Positions 26,901 through 35,797 of a stretch of 64,000 bases of DNA are shown one piece after another. This stretch comes from Longitalea luteola (GTDB lineage Bacteria > Bacteroidota > Bacteroidia > Chitinophagales > Chitinophagaceae): positions 95,270 through 159,269 of the forward strand of contig NZ_JAFIQX010000005.1 of assembly GCF_017356035.1 (NCBI RefSeq). The letters are read 5' to 3'. Position 1 is the stretch's first letter; every line of letters starts with the position of its first letter. Both the position numbers and the translations under genes were made by a program. The notes under the pieces are model-generated. The model was given only the letters and a program-made list of their open reading frames with translations, searched no databases and had not been told where the DNA came from.

Positions 26901-29900
26901 CCACGGCTGCGAGCTTAACAGTGGTCATCACCTCTGACCTGGTTGAGAACGGTGTGCATGAGTATACTAATTTAAACAATTCAGGTGCTGTTATCAGGAT
27001 CATCACAAATACCGCTGTGGAGAAGATCATCAGGAACCAGTCAGAGAATACACGATATCTCATCACTTTACGTAAGGCAAGGAACGTAACCATTGACGGT
27101 AGTGTGAACGGAAGCGGGCGATACCTGCATTTCATCAGCGGAAAGGCAGTCCCTGTAAATACCCTGCCGGTAATACTTATTGCCGAAGGATCAGGCATAA
27201 GTATCAAAAATTGTGTTTTCGAAACAAATGGCACCAGCACCTGGGGCGAGGCCATGAGAATAGATCCCAATACAACCAGGTTGTTGATCGAAGGAAATAA
27301 ATTTACAAATATCGAAAGCAGCAATACGGCAGTAGCCGGGTTACCAGGTTCTGCCATCTATTTATCGATTGGCAGCACCGATTCGGTGGTGATCAGGCAA
27401 AATGAGATAACGAATTTTGGTACCGGCGGCATTTTTGTTTTTCAATCAGGCTTACATGCAGGCGGCAGGGTTATAATCGATGGAAACCATTTTTATCATA
27501 ATTCAGCCATAAAAGCGGTTAAAGGCCGGACTGTCATCAGTATCAATACAAGTATAAATTGCGAAGTGCGTAATAATTATATCGGAGGTTCGGCGCCTTA
27601 TTGTGGAGGCGCTCCATGGCAGTTTACGGGATGGACATCAACCACCGATTACTCTTCCTTTAGGGGCATTGTAGTAGATGGCGGAAACGGATCATCTATC
27701 CAGGGAAATACCATTCAGAACATCAGGTTTATTGATTGGGGTTTTTCATTCAGGGGAATAGTAACTGCAGGAAGCTCGAAAATTGGTACAGAAAAAGGAA
27801 ATCTCATTGGCAGTCTGACAAACGATTCCAGTATTTATAATAAAGATAATGTTATCGCCATAAGCGGACAGGGATCGATGCTGCACGTCGAGAATAATAT
27901 CATAGCAGGCATTACTGCCGGATATGCAGTAGGTATTGAAGCACAAGGCACTCACGGTGTGATCAGGAAGAACCTGGTTGTCAACTTTAAAACAACACAG
28001 CGGTTGGCAACAGCTGGTTATGCAGGTATGAAGCTGGGCGTTCATAATGGCGTTATTGAAGATAATACGATCAAACAATTGATACATGTTTCTGAAACGG
28101 ATGGCAGTAATTTATATGGACTAGACGTAAGTCCGATGATCCAAAACAGTCAGTTGTTGATACAGCGCAACAGGATAGCGGATTTACAAACCCGCTACAC
28201 AGGAAGTACACCACAAAAGCTGTGGGGCATCAGGATCGGGGATGGAAATTTCAGCCTGCACAATAACCAACTCAATCTTACAGGTGGCCATATACCTGCT
28301 CAGGTTGATATAGTAGGAATTGGGTTGGAAACCCAGAACCTGGCCATAGCCAAAGGAAAAGTCTATTACAATACCGTAAGGCTGGCAGGGACCACCTTAT
28401 CAAATGGCAACTCTTACGCCCTGCTGATAGCAAACGGAACCCCGGCTTACCATGTCAGAAATAACATTTTGTATAATGAAAGGACTGGCGGCACCGGAAA
28501 ACATCTGGCATTGGCTGATATGAATGCGGTAGCGAATCCTGCCTGGCAGGCCGGCGCTATCAATTATAACCTGTATGTTACGAGTGACCCTGCTTTTGTT
28601 TGCCAATACCGTACAACCGGTTTTGTCAATCTGGATCAATGGCGTGCATTATCACAAGGCGATAACGCTTCCTATGCCGTGCGGGTGGCGGATGTTCCGG
28701 TTGATTCGCTGTTTGTCGCTGTTGCGGATAATGATCTTAACATACTTACAACCAGTCAACGGTCATGGTATGTAAATGGTAAAGGCATGCCGGTTGATTC
28801 GGTGAGTGGTGATTTTGAGATGGCTGCCGGCGTGCGGTCAACAACTGCTGCCGGAGGAGCCACCGATATAGGCAGCGACGAATTTGACACCAATACGATG
28901 CCGATGCCGCTGCTCGTAAAAGGCGATCATGTGCCGGGCGGCAGGGAGCAGCTTATTGTAAATGGCAGAACCGTTGCTGCCATTCATTGGGGAACAACGG
29001 GAATTTTACCAGATCTGGGCGAGGCCGCCTTTTACAGCGGGGTTTGGCCGAATGATACAACAAACAATGGTGCTGTTTATCATGCCGGTTATCTGAACGG
29101 GTACTGGCATATACCTGCAACAGGCGGAAGTAATTATACTTACAGCATTACATTCTATTATGATTCTTCCATGCTCGGCAAAGTAACCGATCCGGCAAAT
29201 ATGGTCATTAATAAACGGCAACCAGGCGTACCCGGAAGCTGGGAGGTAATTCAGCCGACGGTTGTAGATCTGGAAGAGCGATCGATCAGTGTTACGGATC
29301 AAACTTCCTTTTCAGAGTTCACGGCTACTGATGTGGCCGCTACACTGAGATCGGGGGTTCTTTCACCGGATGTCCTGATCGTTAACCAGGCTGTTGATCA
29401 ACCGGCTTCATCGACCGGTTCAACGATCACCGCAGCATTTACCGAATTTAATCAGGGGCAGGCATCAGCCGGAATACATAAAATACTTTTCTATTTGTCG
29501 CCTGATGACATGGTAACGCCGGATCGAAATGGTGATCTGTTACTTGGTGAACTGGAGGTGAATGGTGGTGTTGCTGTCAATACCGCTACCGGTCCGTTGC
29601 ATAAGAAGCTGGTTATTCCGTGTTCGGTTATTCCTGGTAATTACAATTTACTCTTTGTAGCAGATGGCGCCAGCCAGTTAAAGGAAATGAATGAGAAGAA
29701 CAATGTCGTAAGCGTTCCCGTGACGATCGCTGCTGGTGTTACGCTTCCGGCAAAACCGGTGATCACTGCCTCGCCGGCACCAGTTGTGTGTGCACCAGGT
29801 ATCGTTACACTTTCCGCCAATAACGCCGACTGCAATGGCTGTACGTATAGCTGGAGCAATGGGGCAACCGGTAACACCTTATCGGTACCGGGCTCTGGTA

Positions 29901-30733
29901 CCTATACCGTTACTGCTACCAATGTTTGTGGAGCGGCTAGTGCAAGCCAGGTAGTAACCATAAAACCAACGCCCACTGTCCTGGTAACTGCCGCAGCTAC
30001 TCATATTTGCTCTGGTGATGCCGTGACGCTGATGGCCAATGGGGCGGGAACCTATAACTGGACCGGCGCAGGGTTGAACGCCACTACGGGTTCTGTTGTG
30101 AAAGTAACGCCATGGGATAATGGAACCGCTGTGTACACAGTAACCGGAACCAGTGACGGATGTTCTGCTTCTGCAACAGTTAGCGTAAACATTTCTTCTA
30201 CTGTAACGCCGTCCCTTCAGATAAGCGCATCAGAATGCCTTTCAGGAACGGTCAATTTTCAAGCAACAGCGGTTAATGCCGGTTCCAATCCCTTTTATCA
30301 ATGGATGGTCAATAATGTTAATTACGGTGGAGGGCCGGAAATTACAGTAGACAATATAAGCAACAGTACAAAGGTTTACTGTGAACTTACGTCTGGCAAC
30401 TATTGTGCAAATCCCCGAACGGTAAATGCAACGGTAACCGTTTCCTGTTCACCGACGGCTGTTCCGGATATCGACGGTATGGAAAGTTATTCACTAGGCC
30501 CTAATCCTTCCCGTGGCTTGTTCGAAATGAAGATGACATTTAACCGGTTAAAGCAGGTGCGTATCACCATAATTGATGTGAATGGAAAAGTGGTATATCG
30601 GGGCGTACCTTTCAATGTATCGGGCACTGTATCAAAGCAGATCGATCTCAGGCATTTGGGAACTGGTTTATATTATTTGCAGGTGATGGCAGACAAGGAC
30701 TATTTTACCGATAAACTCCTGTTGGTTCGATGA
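23984..30733 (+). CDS. Giant secreted parallel beta-helix protein with T9SS sorting domain
   Basis: A 2249-residue exported protein from ATG 23984 (a GTG at 23960 would add 8 residues before the signal peptide). A Sec signal peptide covers residues 1-22. Two large right-handed beta-helix regions follow, about 80-750 and 1030-1620; the segments G-G-S-A-A-N-C-G-G-A-P (about 285) and G-G-S-A-P-Y-C-G-G-A-P (about 1202) show that they are internal duplicates. Then come a CARDB-like domain (about 1795-1919), two or three Ig/PKD-like domains rich in Cys pairs, and a T9SS type A domain (about 2165-2249) starting L-G-P-N-P-S-R-G. Likely a cell-surface adhesin or polysaccharide-binding protein; no catalytic motif was recognised. 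Confidence 0.88.
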   Translation: MKKFLTFCLLLICTISSSKLVARPFSMSGVYPVGPAGTYPTITAAVNALRAASVSGAVILELQAGYKSTGELFPLTFHGIQNVDASRTITIRPAAGAANLVITSGNDIATVDLNNARYIHFDGRPGGMGTARQLSIINTYGTAVRFINGASDNGFHYVQIQSSRTSGEAKPIVHFSTSVQAITTGNNNNIIQNSAISGNGSLFAGIYSLGTIAKKNSSNKLLNNLIFNYGSNGVRLEENSDAWEISGNSFYHTTGSISRNVGIYVNDTTSSAFVITDNFIGGSAANCGGAPRDYYTSYSGIQLSTGTSSYTSIQNNTIANVRFGAASFGDYFAGIYLMNGKFKCGDIAGNIIGSQSTTGNITIAARDSHIEAFGIVTGTGYDKDSGIDTCYIRNNKIGGFYGGVSNTTVYPPELVISGIYMRYQKKGYAELVNNTVGSPSLYNSISINSKITTQHIYGIRCENYDVLPSSAFDIISNNLIANLSGNTTGIYVDELKALLMNNTIRHIYDTLSAYAMSVTTGGIDVRSLAGNSVVSGNTIHSLSTVGSGTISQFGIRANRCEHAVITKNFIHSLQCSGSSSTICGLQMDAGYKMHITNNMVRLGVDADGRLLSGDHVIKGIVLQPMETLISHNSVWLGGTGDRHSAALELLPTSTMRSRIRNNIFVNTRSANGSLDNYHYAINALSAGIDENEINYNIYYVSGKKGLLGYYPVYDFTKEYNYFSTLMEWRKRTHVDSNSIFYNPNFVNATGNAASVDLHLANGTPAEGQGVLDNDIPEDIDNESRTAFSATDIGADAGNYTYQDGDAPVLTHGSFLGQPVNSSFVYTVKITDNGAGVDTSGNNKPRMWFRKKFPAESAWASIPGYLVSGQLHAGVWGFHPDFAGAGVPVQVGDSLEYYFVAQDKGPVANVGFSNVTGTAHANVLAQTSAPVTPLKLLIYGIFPDTVYVGAAQQYPSLSNDGGFFQASKTNLFDTTAASLTVVITSDLVENGVHEYTNLNNSGAVIRIITNTAVEKIIRNQSENTRYLITLRKARNVTIDGSVNGSGRYLHFISGKAVPVNTLPVILIAEGSGISIKNCVFETNGTSTWGEAMRIDPNTTRLLIEGNKFTNIESSNTAVAGLPGSAIYLSIGSTDSVVIRQNEITNFGTGGIFVFQSGLHAGGRVIIDGNHFYHNSAIKAVKGRTVISINTSINCEVRNNYIGGSAPYCGGAPWQFTGWTSTTDYSSFRGIVVDGGNGSSIQGNTIQNIRFIDWGFSFRGIVTAGSSKIGTEKGNLIGSLTNDSSIYNKDNVIAISGQGSMLHVENNIIAGITAGYAVGIEAQGTHGVIRKNLVVNFKTTQRLATAGYAGMKLGVHNGVIEDNTIKQLIHVSETDGSNLYGLDVSPMIQNSQLLIQRNRIADLQTRYTGSTPQKLWGIRIGDGNFSLHNNQLNLTGGHIPAQVDIVGIGLETQNLAIAKGKVYYNTVRLAGTTLSNGNSYALLIANGTPAYHVRNNILYNERTGGTGKHLALADMNAVANPAWQAGAINYNLYVTSDPAFVCQYRTTGFVNLDQWRALSQGDNASYAVRVADVPVDSLFVAVADNDLNILTTSQRSWYVNGKGMPVDSVSGDFEMAAGVRSTTAAGGATDIGSDEFDTNTMPMPLLVKGDHVPGGREQLIVNGRTVAAIHWGTTGILPDLGEAAFYSGVWPNDTTNNGAVYHAGYLNGYWHIPATGGSNYTYSITFYYDSSMLGKVTDPANMVINKRQPGVPGSWEVIQPTVVDLEERSISVTDQTSFSEFTATDVAATLRSGVLSPDVLIVNQAVDQPASSTGSTITAAFTEFNQGQASAGIHKILFYLSPDDMVTPDRNGDLLLGELEVNGGVAVNTATGPLHKKLVIPCSVIPGNYNLLFVADGASQLKEMNEKNNVVSVPVTIAAGVTLPAKPVITASPAPVVCAPGIVTLSANNADCNGCTYSWSNGATGNTLSVPGSGTYTVTATNVCGAASASQVVTIKPTPTVLVTAAATHICSGDAVTLMANGAGTYNWTGAGLNATTGSVVKVTPWDNGTAVYTVTGTSDGCSASATVSVNISSTVTPSLQISASECLSGTVNFQATAVNAGSNPFYQWMVNNVNYGGGPEITVDNISNSTKVYCELTSGNYCANPRTVNATVTVSCSPTAVPDIDGMESYSLGPNPSRGLFEMKMTFNRLKQVRITIIDVNGKVVYRGVPFNVSGTVSKQIDLRHLGTGLYYLQVMADKDYFTDKLLLVR

Positions 30734-30763
30734 ATCCTAAACCCGGCCCTAATGGTTTGCAAG

Positions 30764-30790
30764 GTCCCGCCTGCGGCGGGACTTTGTTTT
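30764..30790 (+). terminator. Terminator of the giant beta-helix gene
   Basis: GTCCCGCC (30764-30771) pairs with GGCGGGAC (30775-30782) around a 3-nt loop, followed by TTTGTTTT. 30 bp after the stop. Confidence 0.8.
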
Positions 30791-30825
30791 CGGGGCCTGA
30801 TCATATAACTGTTCTTACATAATTT

Positions 30826-30856
30826 TTTGGGGAACGGCCGCGACTTATTACCTTCG
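30826..30856 (+). promoter_or_regulatory. tRNA-Val promoter
   Basis: TTTG at 30826-30829 and TACCTTCG at 30849-30856 are separated by 19 bp, the spacing expected for the Bacteroidota -33/-7 promoter; the -7 box differs by one base. The tRNA starts 10 bp downstream. Confidence 0.65.
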
Positions 30857-30866
30857 TTCACAGTCC

Positions 30867-30941
30867 GGACTGCTAGCTCAGTTGGTTTAGAGCATTACTT
30901 TGACAGAGTAGGGGTCACTGGTTCGAGTCCAGTGCAGTCCA
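30867..30941 (+). tRNA. tRNA-Val (anticodon GAC)
   Basis: A complete 75-nt cloverleaf: acceptor stem GGACTGC/GCAGTCC, D-arm GCTC/GAGC, anticodon stem TTACT/AGTAG with loop TTGACAG (anticodon GAC, 30902-30904), T-arm ACTGG/CCAGT with loop TTCGAGT, discriminator A. The CCA end is not encoded. It has its own promoter and terminator. Confidence 0.96.
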
Positions 30942-30950
30942 CACAAAAGG

Positions 30951-30978
30951 GCCTCCCGCTGGTTAGCGCGAGGCTTTT
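30951..30978 (+). terminator. tRNA-Val terminator
   Basis: GCCTCCCGCT and AGCGCGAGGC form a stem with one C-C mismatch and a GGTT loop, followed by four T. Ten bp after the tRNA. Confidence 0.75.
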
Positions 30979-31064
30979 CAATTTTATAGCTATTTGTTGC
31001 CGTACGTCACATAACACCTCCCATTTTGTCATTTTTACCCCTTACTTCATTTCGTAACCCGTTG

Positions 31065-31072
31065 TATGTTTG
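31065..31072 (+). promoter_or_regulatory. Promoter -7 box of the DUF1801 gene
   Basis: TATGTTTG, a perfect TAnnTTTG match, 42 bp before the ATG at 31115. Confidence 0.6.
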
Positions 31073-31114
31073 CGTTAGTAAATGATATTTATCAAATCCT
31101 AAAGAAAATAAATT

Positions 31115-31477
31115 ATGAGCACCACCAAAAAAGTTGACGAATTTGTAAGCAAATTAAAACATCCGCTCAAAGCAGAAATGGAAGCTGTGATCAAGATCAT
31201 CCGCGAAGCGAGTGCTGATCTCGAAGAAGATGTAAAATGGGGTGGCCCCAGCTTTGACTATAAGGAGCCTATGGCGACTTTTAATCCGAGATTGACTGAG
31301 TATGTGGCTGTCATTTTTCACAAAGGAGAATTGATAAACGATACAACGGGTTTGCTGGAGCCCGGTCCTAAAGGTAAAGCCTATGCCAAATTCCGCTCCA
31401 TGGATGAGGTAAAGAAGAATAAAGCCAACCTGCAAAAAGTAGTTAAAACGTGGATAAAAGTAATGAACGCTCAATAA
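31115..31477 (+). CDS. DUF1801 domain protein
   Basis: A 120-residue cytosolic protein of the DUF1801 (YdhG-like) family, function unestablished. Family-like features are the N-terminal helix with the K-H-P-L-K-A-E-M-E-A-V segment, D-V-K-W-G-G-P-S-F, and the C-terminal helix ending V-K-T-W-I-K-V. It is monocistronic with its own promoter and a very strong terminator. Confidence 0.85.
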   Translation: MSTTKKVDEFVSKLKHPLKAEMEAVIKIIREASADLEEDVKWGGPSFDYKEPMATFNPRLTEYVAVIFHKGELINDTTGLLEPGPKGKAYAKFRSMDEVKKNKANLQKVVKTWIKVMNAQ

Positions 31478-31512
31478 AACGCTATTTCGCATTGTGGTTC
31501 TTAAAAAACTTC

Positions 31513-31544
31513 CCCGGGCATGGCAGCATGCCCGGGATTTTTTT
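31513..31544 (+). terminator. DUF1801 terminator
   Basis: CCCGGGCATG (31513-31522) and CATGCCCGGG (31527-31536), a 10-bp perfect stem with 4-nt loop, followed by seven T. Confidence 0.92.
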
Positions 31545-31719
31545 ATGCAGGCAGCACAGGTATAGGATTTTTTACATATAATGAAATCCGGTTATCATTA
31601 ACTTATCTACTTGTTTTATTTTTTTCTCATTGAGACATTTTAAAAGTTGCCACTTAGGATTTGTGGTTTATCAGCGTATATTTAGGCGGAAAATTCAAGC
31701 GATCAAATAGCCGGTTCTC

Positions 31720-33195
31720 ATGAAACAGATATTCATTTTCGTTATAACGTTTTTCTTTTGCAGTTCCGTTTTCGCTCAACAGCCCACTATTGTAATTAAA
31801 GTGATCGGCGGTGAAAATAAAAAGATCAGCTACCTGCTTCCGGTGGATGGACAATTCTTCATGGATCATTACACCGAAGATACCCTTGATGCCAATGGCG
31901 AGATCGTGTTGCCAAATAAAGAAACGGTACCGGGCGCCTATAATATTTTTTACCGCAAAAGGCACCGGTTGTTTATAGAACCAGGACAGCAATATAAACT
32001 CATTATAGATGGCAGGAATAAAGAAAAGCCGGCTATTGTGGAAGCTAAATATGCGGAAGCGCAGCAGGCATTGGAAAACCTGTCTTGGGAGCAGCATCCT
32101 CAAACAGCCGGAATGCGCTTATACAAAGCCGATTCTGTGTTTGCCAATAATAAGCAAAAGGTAAAACATACCATGGACAGTTGTTTGCAGCTGTTTGAAC
32201 AGTTATATGCACAGCATAAAATGTCAAAACCTTTTTATGCGTATGTCAGGAGCTGTATCAAAAATTATTATGCGGCTGTTTTGATCAATACCTTTTTAAT
32301 ACCTGCATCAAAAGTTGTTTATCATAAAGACAGTGCGGGCTATAATGCAGCTGCAATACGCCAGGTAAGCGATTACTGGAAAGAGGTGATGAAATTAGCC
32401 GATCCGCTTGATCCTGTTTCCATGAGTACTGATACATACCAGGATTACCTGTATTATTTGAATGAATTTTATCTCAGTTACCATGAATATCAACTGCGGG
32501 GTAAACAGTTTGTGAAAGGGATCGATCATCCGGACAGGCATTATTACAACCTGGCGCAATATTTTACCAAAGAACCCCTGCGGGAATATGTTCTGACCTG
32601 GAGTTTGAGAATGCTGCTCCTGGAAACGCGTTTCCAGGAATTTATTCCTGACCTGTATGCCAAATTCATAAAGGAATATCCGAATAGTAAGTTCAAAGCT
32701 GATTTATCGGCAGGTGTTGAAGAAGTGAAGCAGTATTATGCGGCTGCAAAAAAGAATTTTACTGCCAACCAGCAATTCGTCGATAACTATGACAGTATTT
32801 CAACCGTAGAAGAGCTGGTCTCAAGGTTTAAAGGAAAAACGGTCTACATCGACCTGTGGGCAACCTGGTGCGGTCCCTGCAAAGCGCAGTTCGCATTCAA
32901 AAAAGATATTGACCCCTTCTTCAAAGGGAAGGGCGTAGATGTATTATATGTTTCTGTTGACAGGGCCAATGCCGAACAAAAATGGAAAGAGATGATCAAA
33001 TTCTATGACCTCGAAGGCTTCCATCTCAGGGCTTCCGAAGCATTAGTGAAAGACATTTATAAAGTATTTGGTAATGGCCAGTCTATCAGTATTCCCCGCT
33101 ACGCTATTTGTAAAGACGGTAAAATAGTTGTTGACAAAGCAAAAAGGCCTCAGGATAAAAATGAATTGATTAAGCAAATGGAGTCGGTGCTGTAA
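31720..33195 (+). CDS. TlpA-like thioredoxin-domain protein, exported
   Basis: A 491-residue envelope protein. The signal peptide is residues 1-19 (ends V-F-A-Q). An N-terminal DUF4369-like beta domain (about 20-110) and a helical middle region precede a C-terminal thioredoxin fold, where W-C-G-P-C gives redox cysteines C384 and C387 and S-I-P-R-Y supplies the cis-proline. This architecture is common in Bacteroidota and is thought to reduce or oxidise periplasmic disulfides; the partner is unknown. No operon partner is evident: the next gene starts 190 bp later with its own promoter. Confidence 0.9.
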   Translation: MKQIFIFVITFFFCSSVFAQQPTIVIKVIGGENKKISYLLPVDGQFFMDHYTEDTLDANGEIVLPNKETVPGAYNIFYRKRHRLFIEPGQQYKLIIDGRNKEKPAIVEAKYAEAQQALENLSWEQHPQTAGMRLYKADSVFANNKQKVKHTMDSCLQLFEQLYAQHKMSKPFYAYVRSCIKNYYAAVLINTFLIPASKVVYHKDSAGYNAAAIRQVSDYWKEVMKLADPLDPVSMSTDTYQDYLYYLNEFYLSYHEYQLRGKQFVKGIDHPDRHYYNLAQYFTKEPLREYVLTWSLRMLLLETRFQEFIPDLYAKFIKEYPNSKFKADLSAGVEEVKQYYAAAKKNFTANQQFVDNYDSISTVEELVSRFKGKTVYIDLWATWCGPCKAQFAFKKDIDPFFKGKGVDVLYVSVDRANAEQKWKEMIKFYDLEGFHLRASEALVKDIYKVFGNGQSISIPRYAICKDGKIVVDKAKRPQDKNELIKQMESVL

Positions 33196-33336
33196 AACAG
33201 TTGAATAACACCTGGTAAACTCCAAAGCGCAGCCGCCAATGGATGACCGCTATGCCGTTTATTAAATTGTAGCTGCTCGGCATACTGACCAGCTGGGCCA
33301 ATCCGTTATTTTATTCGTTATAGTCAGATTCTTGTA

Positions 33337-33344
33337 TATATTTG
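33337..33344 (+). promoter_or_regulatory. Promoter -7 box of the lipoprotein gene
   Basis: TATATTTG, a perfect TAnnTTTG match, 39 bp before ATG 33384. It supports the shorter start, because an in-frame TTG upstream overlaps this box. Confidence 0.6.
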
Positions 33345-33383
33345 GCGCCAGATTCCCTGAAAGGGAATGAAATCCTATACACT

Positions 33384-34565
33384 ATGAAAAGGTTATTTTC
33401 AATTTTAGTACCTATTGCCCTGCTTTGTGGTTGCCAGGGAATCAATGAAAACACTACCCAGATAGAGGATGTACAGAATGCAACGGTAGATTCCCTTGCA
33501 GAAATTATTACCGAAGAAGTTCCCACAGAAAAACCCGTTAGCGATTTACTGAGCGCTGAATTAAGCTGGTCAGATTCTTTGTTGAAAATGTATATGGCTT
33601 TTGCCAACAATGATTGTATAAAGCAGGCACACAAAGCTAATTTTTCAGTAGAACTGGTTTATGACAATACCCTTAAAACAGACTCTGCAGTTTATGATAT
33701 TTACCGTATCGGCCATGAAATATCAAGGAACGAAGGGGCCGATACCCGTTTTATAGTTGACCAGTGGATCTATGTGGATACTTTAAGAAAAAAGCTGTTT
33801 GAGTATGAACCGGCTGCCAATAAATTAACCAGGTGGTGGGCCGCTGGAGAATCTCAGCACTTTTTCTATCCCGTGTATGAGCTCTCTTCCAAAACAACTG
33901 CTTTTGTAGTTCCTTTCAGGGAACCAGGCAAAGGAACCTATTTAGATACCATTTTCAACAGGTTTTATCCACCGGATAGCATATATAATACAGACGGTAT
34001 CGATTTTTATAAAAGATCGCGCGTCGCTAAAGAATGGAAATTCTACGATACAACAGGCCACTACTGGTTAATGAAAAGCGACCGGTTCGAAAAGGAAGTT
34101 AAACGCTATTTCGATTATTTCAATGTTGAATTTTATGTGTATGGCACCAAAGGATCTACGAGGGCAAAGGTCAGGAATGTGACCTTCGGCTTAAGTGAAT
34201 GCAAAACCAACATTTTCGCGTTTACCTTTGATAATAGCAGTCTTAAGTCCATCGGACATCCTGTCTTCTGTTCAGCCAGATCAATAGAATTGAACTATGG
34301 TAAAGACTATAATAAACTGGAGAAAAATATAGACAGTTATCTGGCGGCTTTCCCGACTGACTACACTGATAGTATAACAACAAAGGTCCTCGGCAATGCA
34401 GATAATTTCTACTTCATCTACCATGACGACTTTGCGTGGGGACGAAATCCCAGGCAGTCAAAATGCAAGTTTCCTGACAGGCATATTCTGCTGATCGAGG
34501 GAAAGAACATTTTAGGAAGTTTTGGCCAGAGTGAACTGGATCTGTTTGGTATTGGATGTGATTAA
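33384..34565 (+). CDS. Hypothetical lipoprotein
   Basis: A 393-residue protein of unrecognised family. ATG 33384 gives a short lipoprotein signal peptide with a lipobox-like L-C-G-C, the last Cys at residue 15. The mature part is rich in Tyr, Asp and Lys with no clear repeats or membrane segments. Two histidines and several D-T-D/Y motifs are scattered without an obvious catalytic set. It is convergent with the DUF1080 gene, with stops 11 bp apart. Function unknown. Confidence 0.75.
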   Translation: MKRLFSILVPIALLCGCQGINENTTQIEDVQNATVDSLAEIITEEVPTEKPVSDLLSAELSWSDSLLKMYMAFANNDCIKQAHKANFSVELVYDNTLKTDSAVYDIYRIGHEISRNEGADTRFIVDQWIYVDTLRKKLFEYEPAANKLTRWWAAGESQHFFYPVYELSSKTTAFVVPFREPGKGTYLDTIFNRFYPPDSIYNTDGIDFYKRSRVAKEWKFYDTTGHYWLMKSDRFEKEVKRYFDYFNVEFYVYGTKGSTRAKVRNVTFGLSECKTNIFAFTFDNSSLKSIGHPVFCSARSIELNYGKDYNKLEKNIDSYLAAFPTDYTDSITTKVLGNADNFYFIYHDDFAWGRNPRQSKCKFPDRHILLIEGKNILGSFGQSELDLFGIGCD

Positions 34566-34576
34566 ATGGTGGTTCG

Positions 34577-35257
34577 TTACAATCGCGTAAGTTCAATCTT
34601 TTTAAATTCCACTTCAGAACCCTCGGCCTGCAATGCGATCTGTCCTTTGGAGGCAGTACAGTTGTAGCCTTCATTGACCAGGGCGTCATTGACCCAGATC
34701 TTTATGGTGTTGCCCTTGCATTCGATGATCACGGTATTCCATTGGCCCAGGGGTTTCTCTGAATTGTCTGTCAGGTTGAGGATACGACGTTGTTTTCCTT
34801 CCGAAACACCCCATTCATTTTTAGGGCCGCGGCGTTTTTCCATATCCGGCACTGTTATATCCTCCTGGATGCACCAGAAGTCGCCGGCATTTTCATGCAT
34901 CAACTGGGCTTCAATTGATTTGGGGAACATCTTGTAAAGCGCCCGGGGCGTAGAAGCATGTACCAATACACCACAGTTGCCCGGTTTGCCGGGAAAACGA
35001 TATTCCACCTTTAGCCGGTAATTCTGATATACAGAATCTGTGATCAGGTGCCCATTGGGTTTACCAAGGCTTACCAGCATGCCTTCTCGAACGATAAAGG
35101 GATTTTTAGCAGCAGGATTATTGTCCATCTCGGGAACATCTACATGCCAGCCGCTCAGGTCGCGGCCGTTAAAAAGGGAGTACGTGCCAGCCTGTGAACG
35201 CACATTGTGTACAAATAGAATGGCAGCGATAATCGTTAGTAGTACATTTTTTTTCAT
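34577..35257 (-). CDS. DUF1080 / 3-keto-disaccharide hydrolase-like exported protein
   Basis: A 226-residue protein with a signal peptide (residues 1-22) and one DUF1080 domain, a concanavalin-like beta sandwich. Family motifs are L-F-N-G-R-D-L-S-G-W-H near the start and N-x-G-V-L-V-H in the middle, with E-x-Q-L-M-H after it. Some DUF1080 proteins act on 3-keto-glycosides, others are carbohydrate binding; no oxidoreductase partner lies next to it here. Start ATG 35257 is preferred over TTG 35269. Confidence 0.85.
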   Translation of the reverse strand: MKKNVLLTIIAAILFVHNVRSQAGTYSLFNGRDLSGWHVDVPEMDNNPAAKNPFIVREGMLVSLGKPNGHLITDSVYQNYRLKVEYRFPGKPGNCGVLVHASTPRALYKMFPKSIEAQLMHENAGDFWCIQEDITVPDMEKRRGPKNEWGVSEGKQRRILNLTDNSEKPLGQWNTVIIECKGNTIKIWVNDALVNEGYNCTASKGQIALQAEGSEVEFKKIELTRL

Positions 35258-35797
35258 AATGTAAGGCAATATGATGATGCAGCATAAATTTACTGATTTG
35301 TTGGTAAAAACATCAATGTTTCCAGGAAAGGCGCCTGCCTGTGACCGCTATATTGTGATCTGTCAAAAGGATTGCATCGTTGCAAGACGTTAAAAAAAGA
35401 TTAACTTTCACGGTAAACGCCGAGCGAAGATCCGCTTTTTTCATTAGGTAAATCTTGCGCTTTTTTGTTCAAAATTTCACATTGTTTTTCAGGTATTTAA
35501 AGGTGCGTGCCCGCGTAATTATGCGGCATTTCAGCAATATATTTTAACTGTTTCCGTTTAGTTTTCTGGTAAAAGGTTGCATTGTTCCGGGGCGTGCCGG
35601 ACACGTCTCTTACAGAAAGATTGCTGGGCAAAAAATCGTGATTTTTCTGTAAACGGTAATGTTTTTGTTTATAGGCGTTTAAATGACATTTAATTTTGTA
35701 ATTTGCACGCGCTAGTCATTTACTCCGATTGCAGGAAGTATCCAATTGCCAGATGACATTAATTGTAAAACCTGCAAAAAAGTCCAATCCAATTATT
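35258..35797. other. Intergenic region with inverted repeats and a promoter
   Basis: About 540 bp between the divergent DUF1080 and phosphodiesterase genes; no gene seen. TGTTCCGG and CCGGACA form a hairpin near 35584-35603. TTACAGAAA (35610-35618) and TTTCTGTAA (35644-35652) are a perfect 9-bp inverted repeat upstream of the promoter at 35664-35698, so an operator role is possible. Confidence 0.45.
35664..35698 (+). promoter_or_regulatory. Promoter of the PI-PLC-like gene
   Basis: TTTG at 35664-35667 and TAATTTTG at 35691-35698 (a perfect TAnnTTTG) are spaced 23 bp apart. The leader to ATG 35798 is about 95 nt. Confidence 0.5.
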
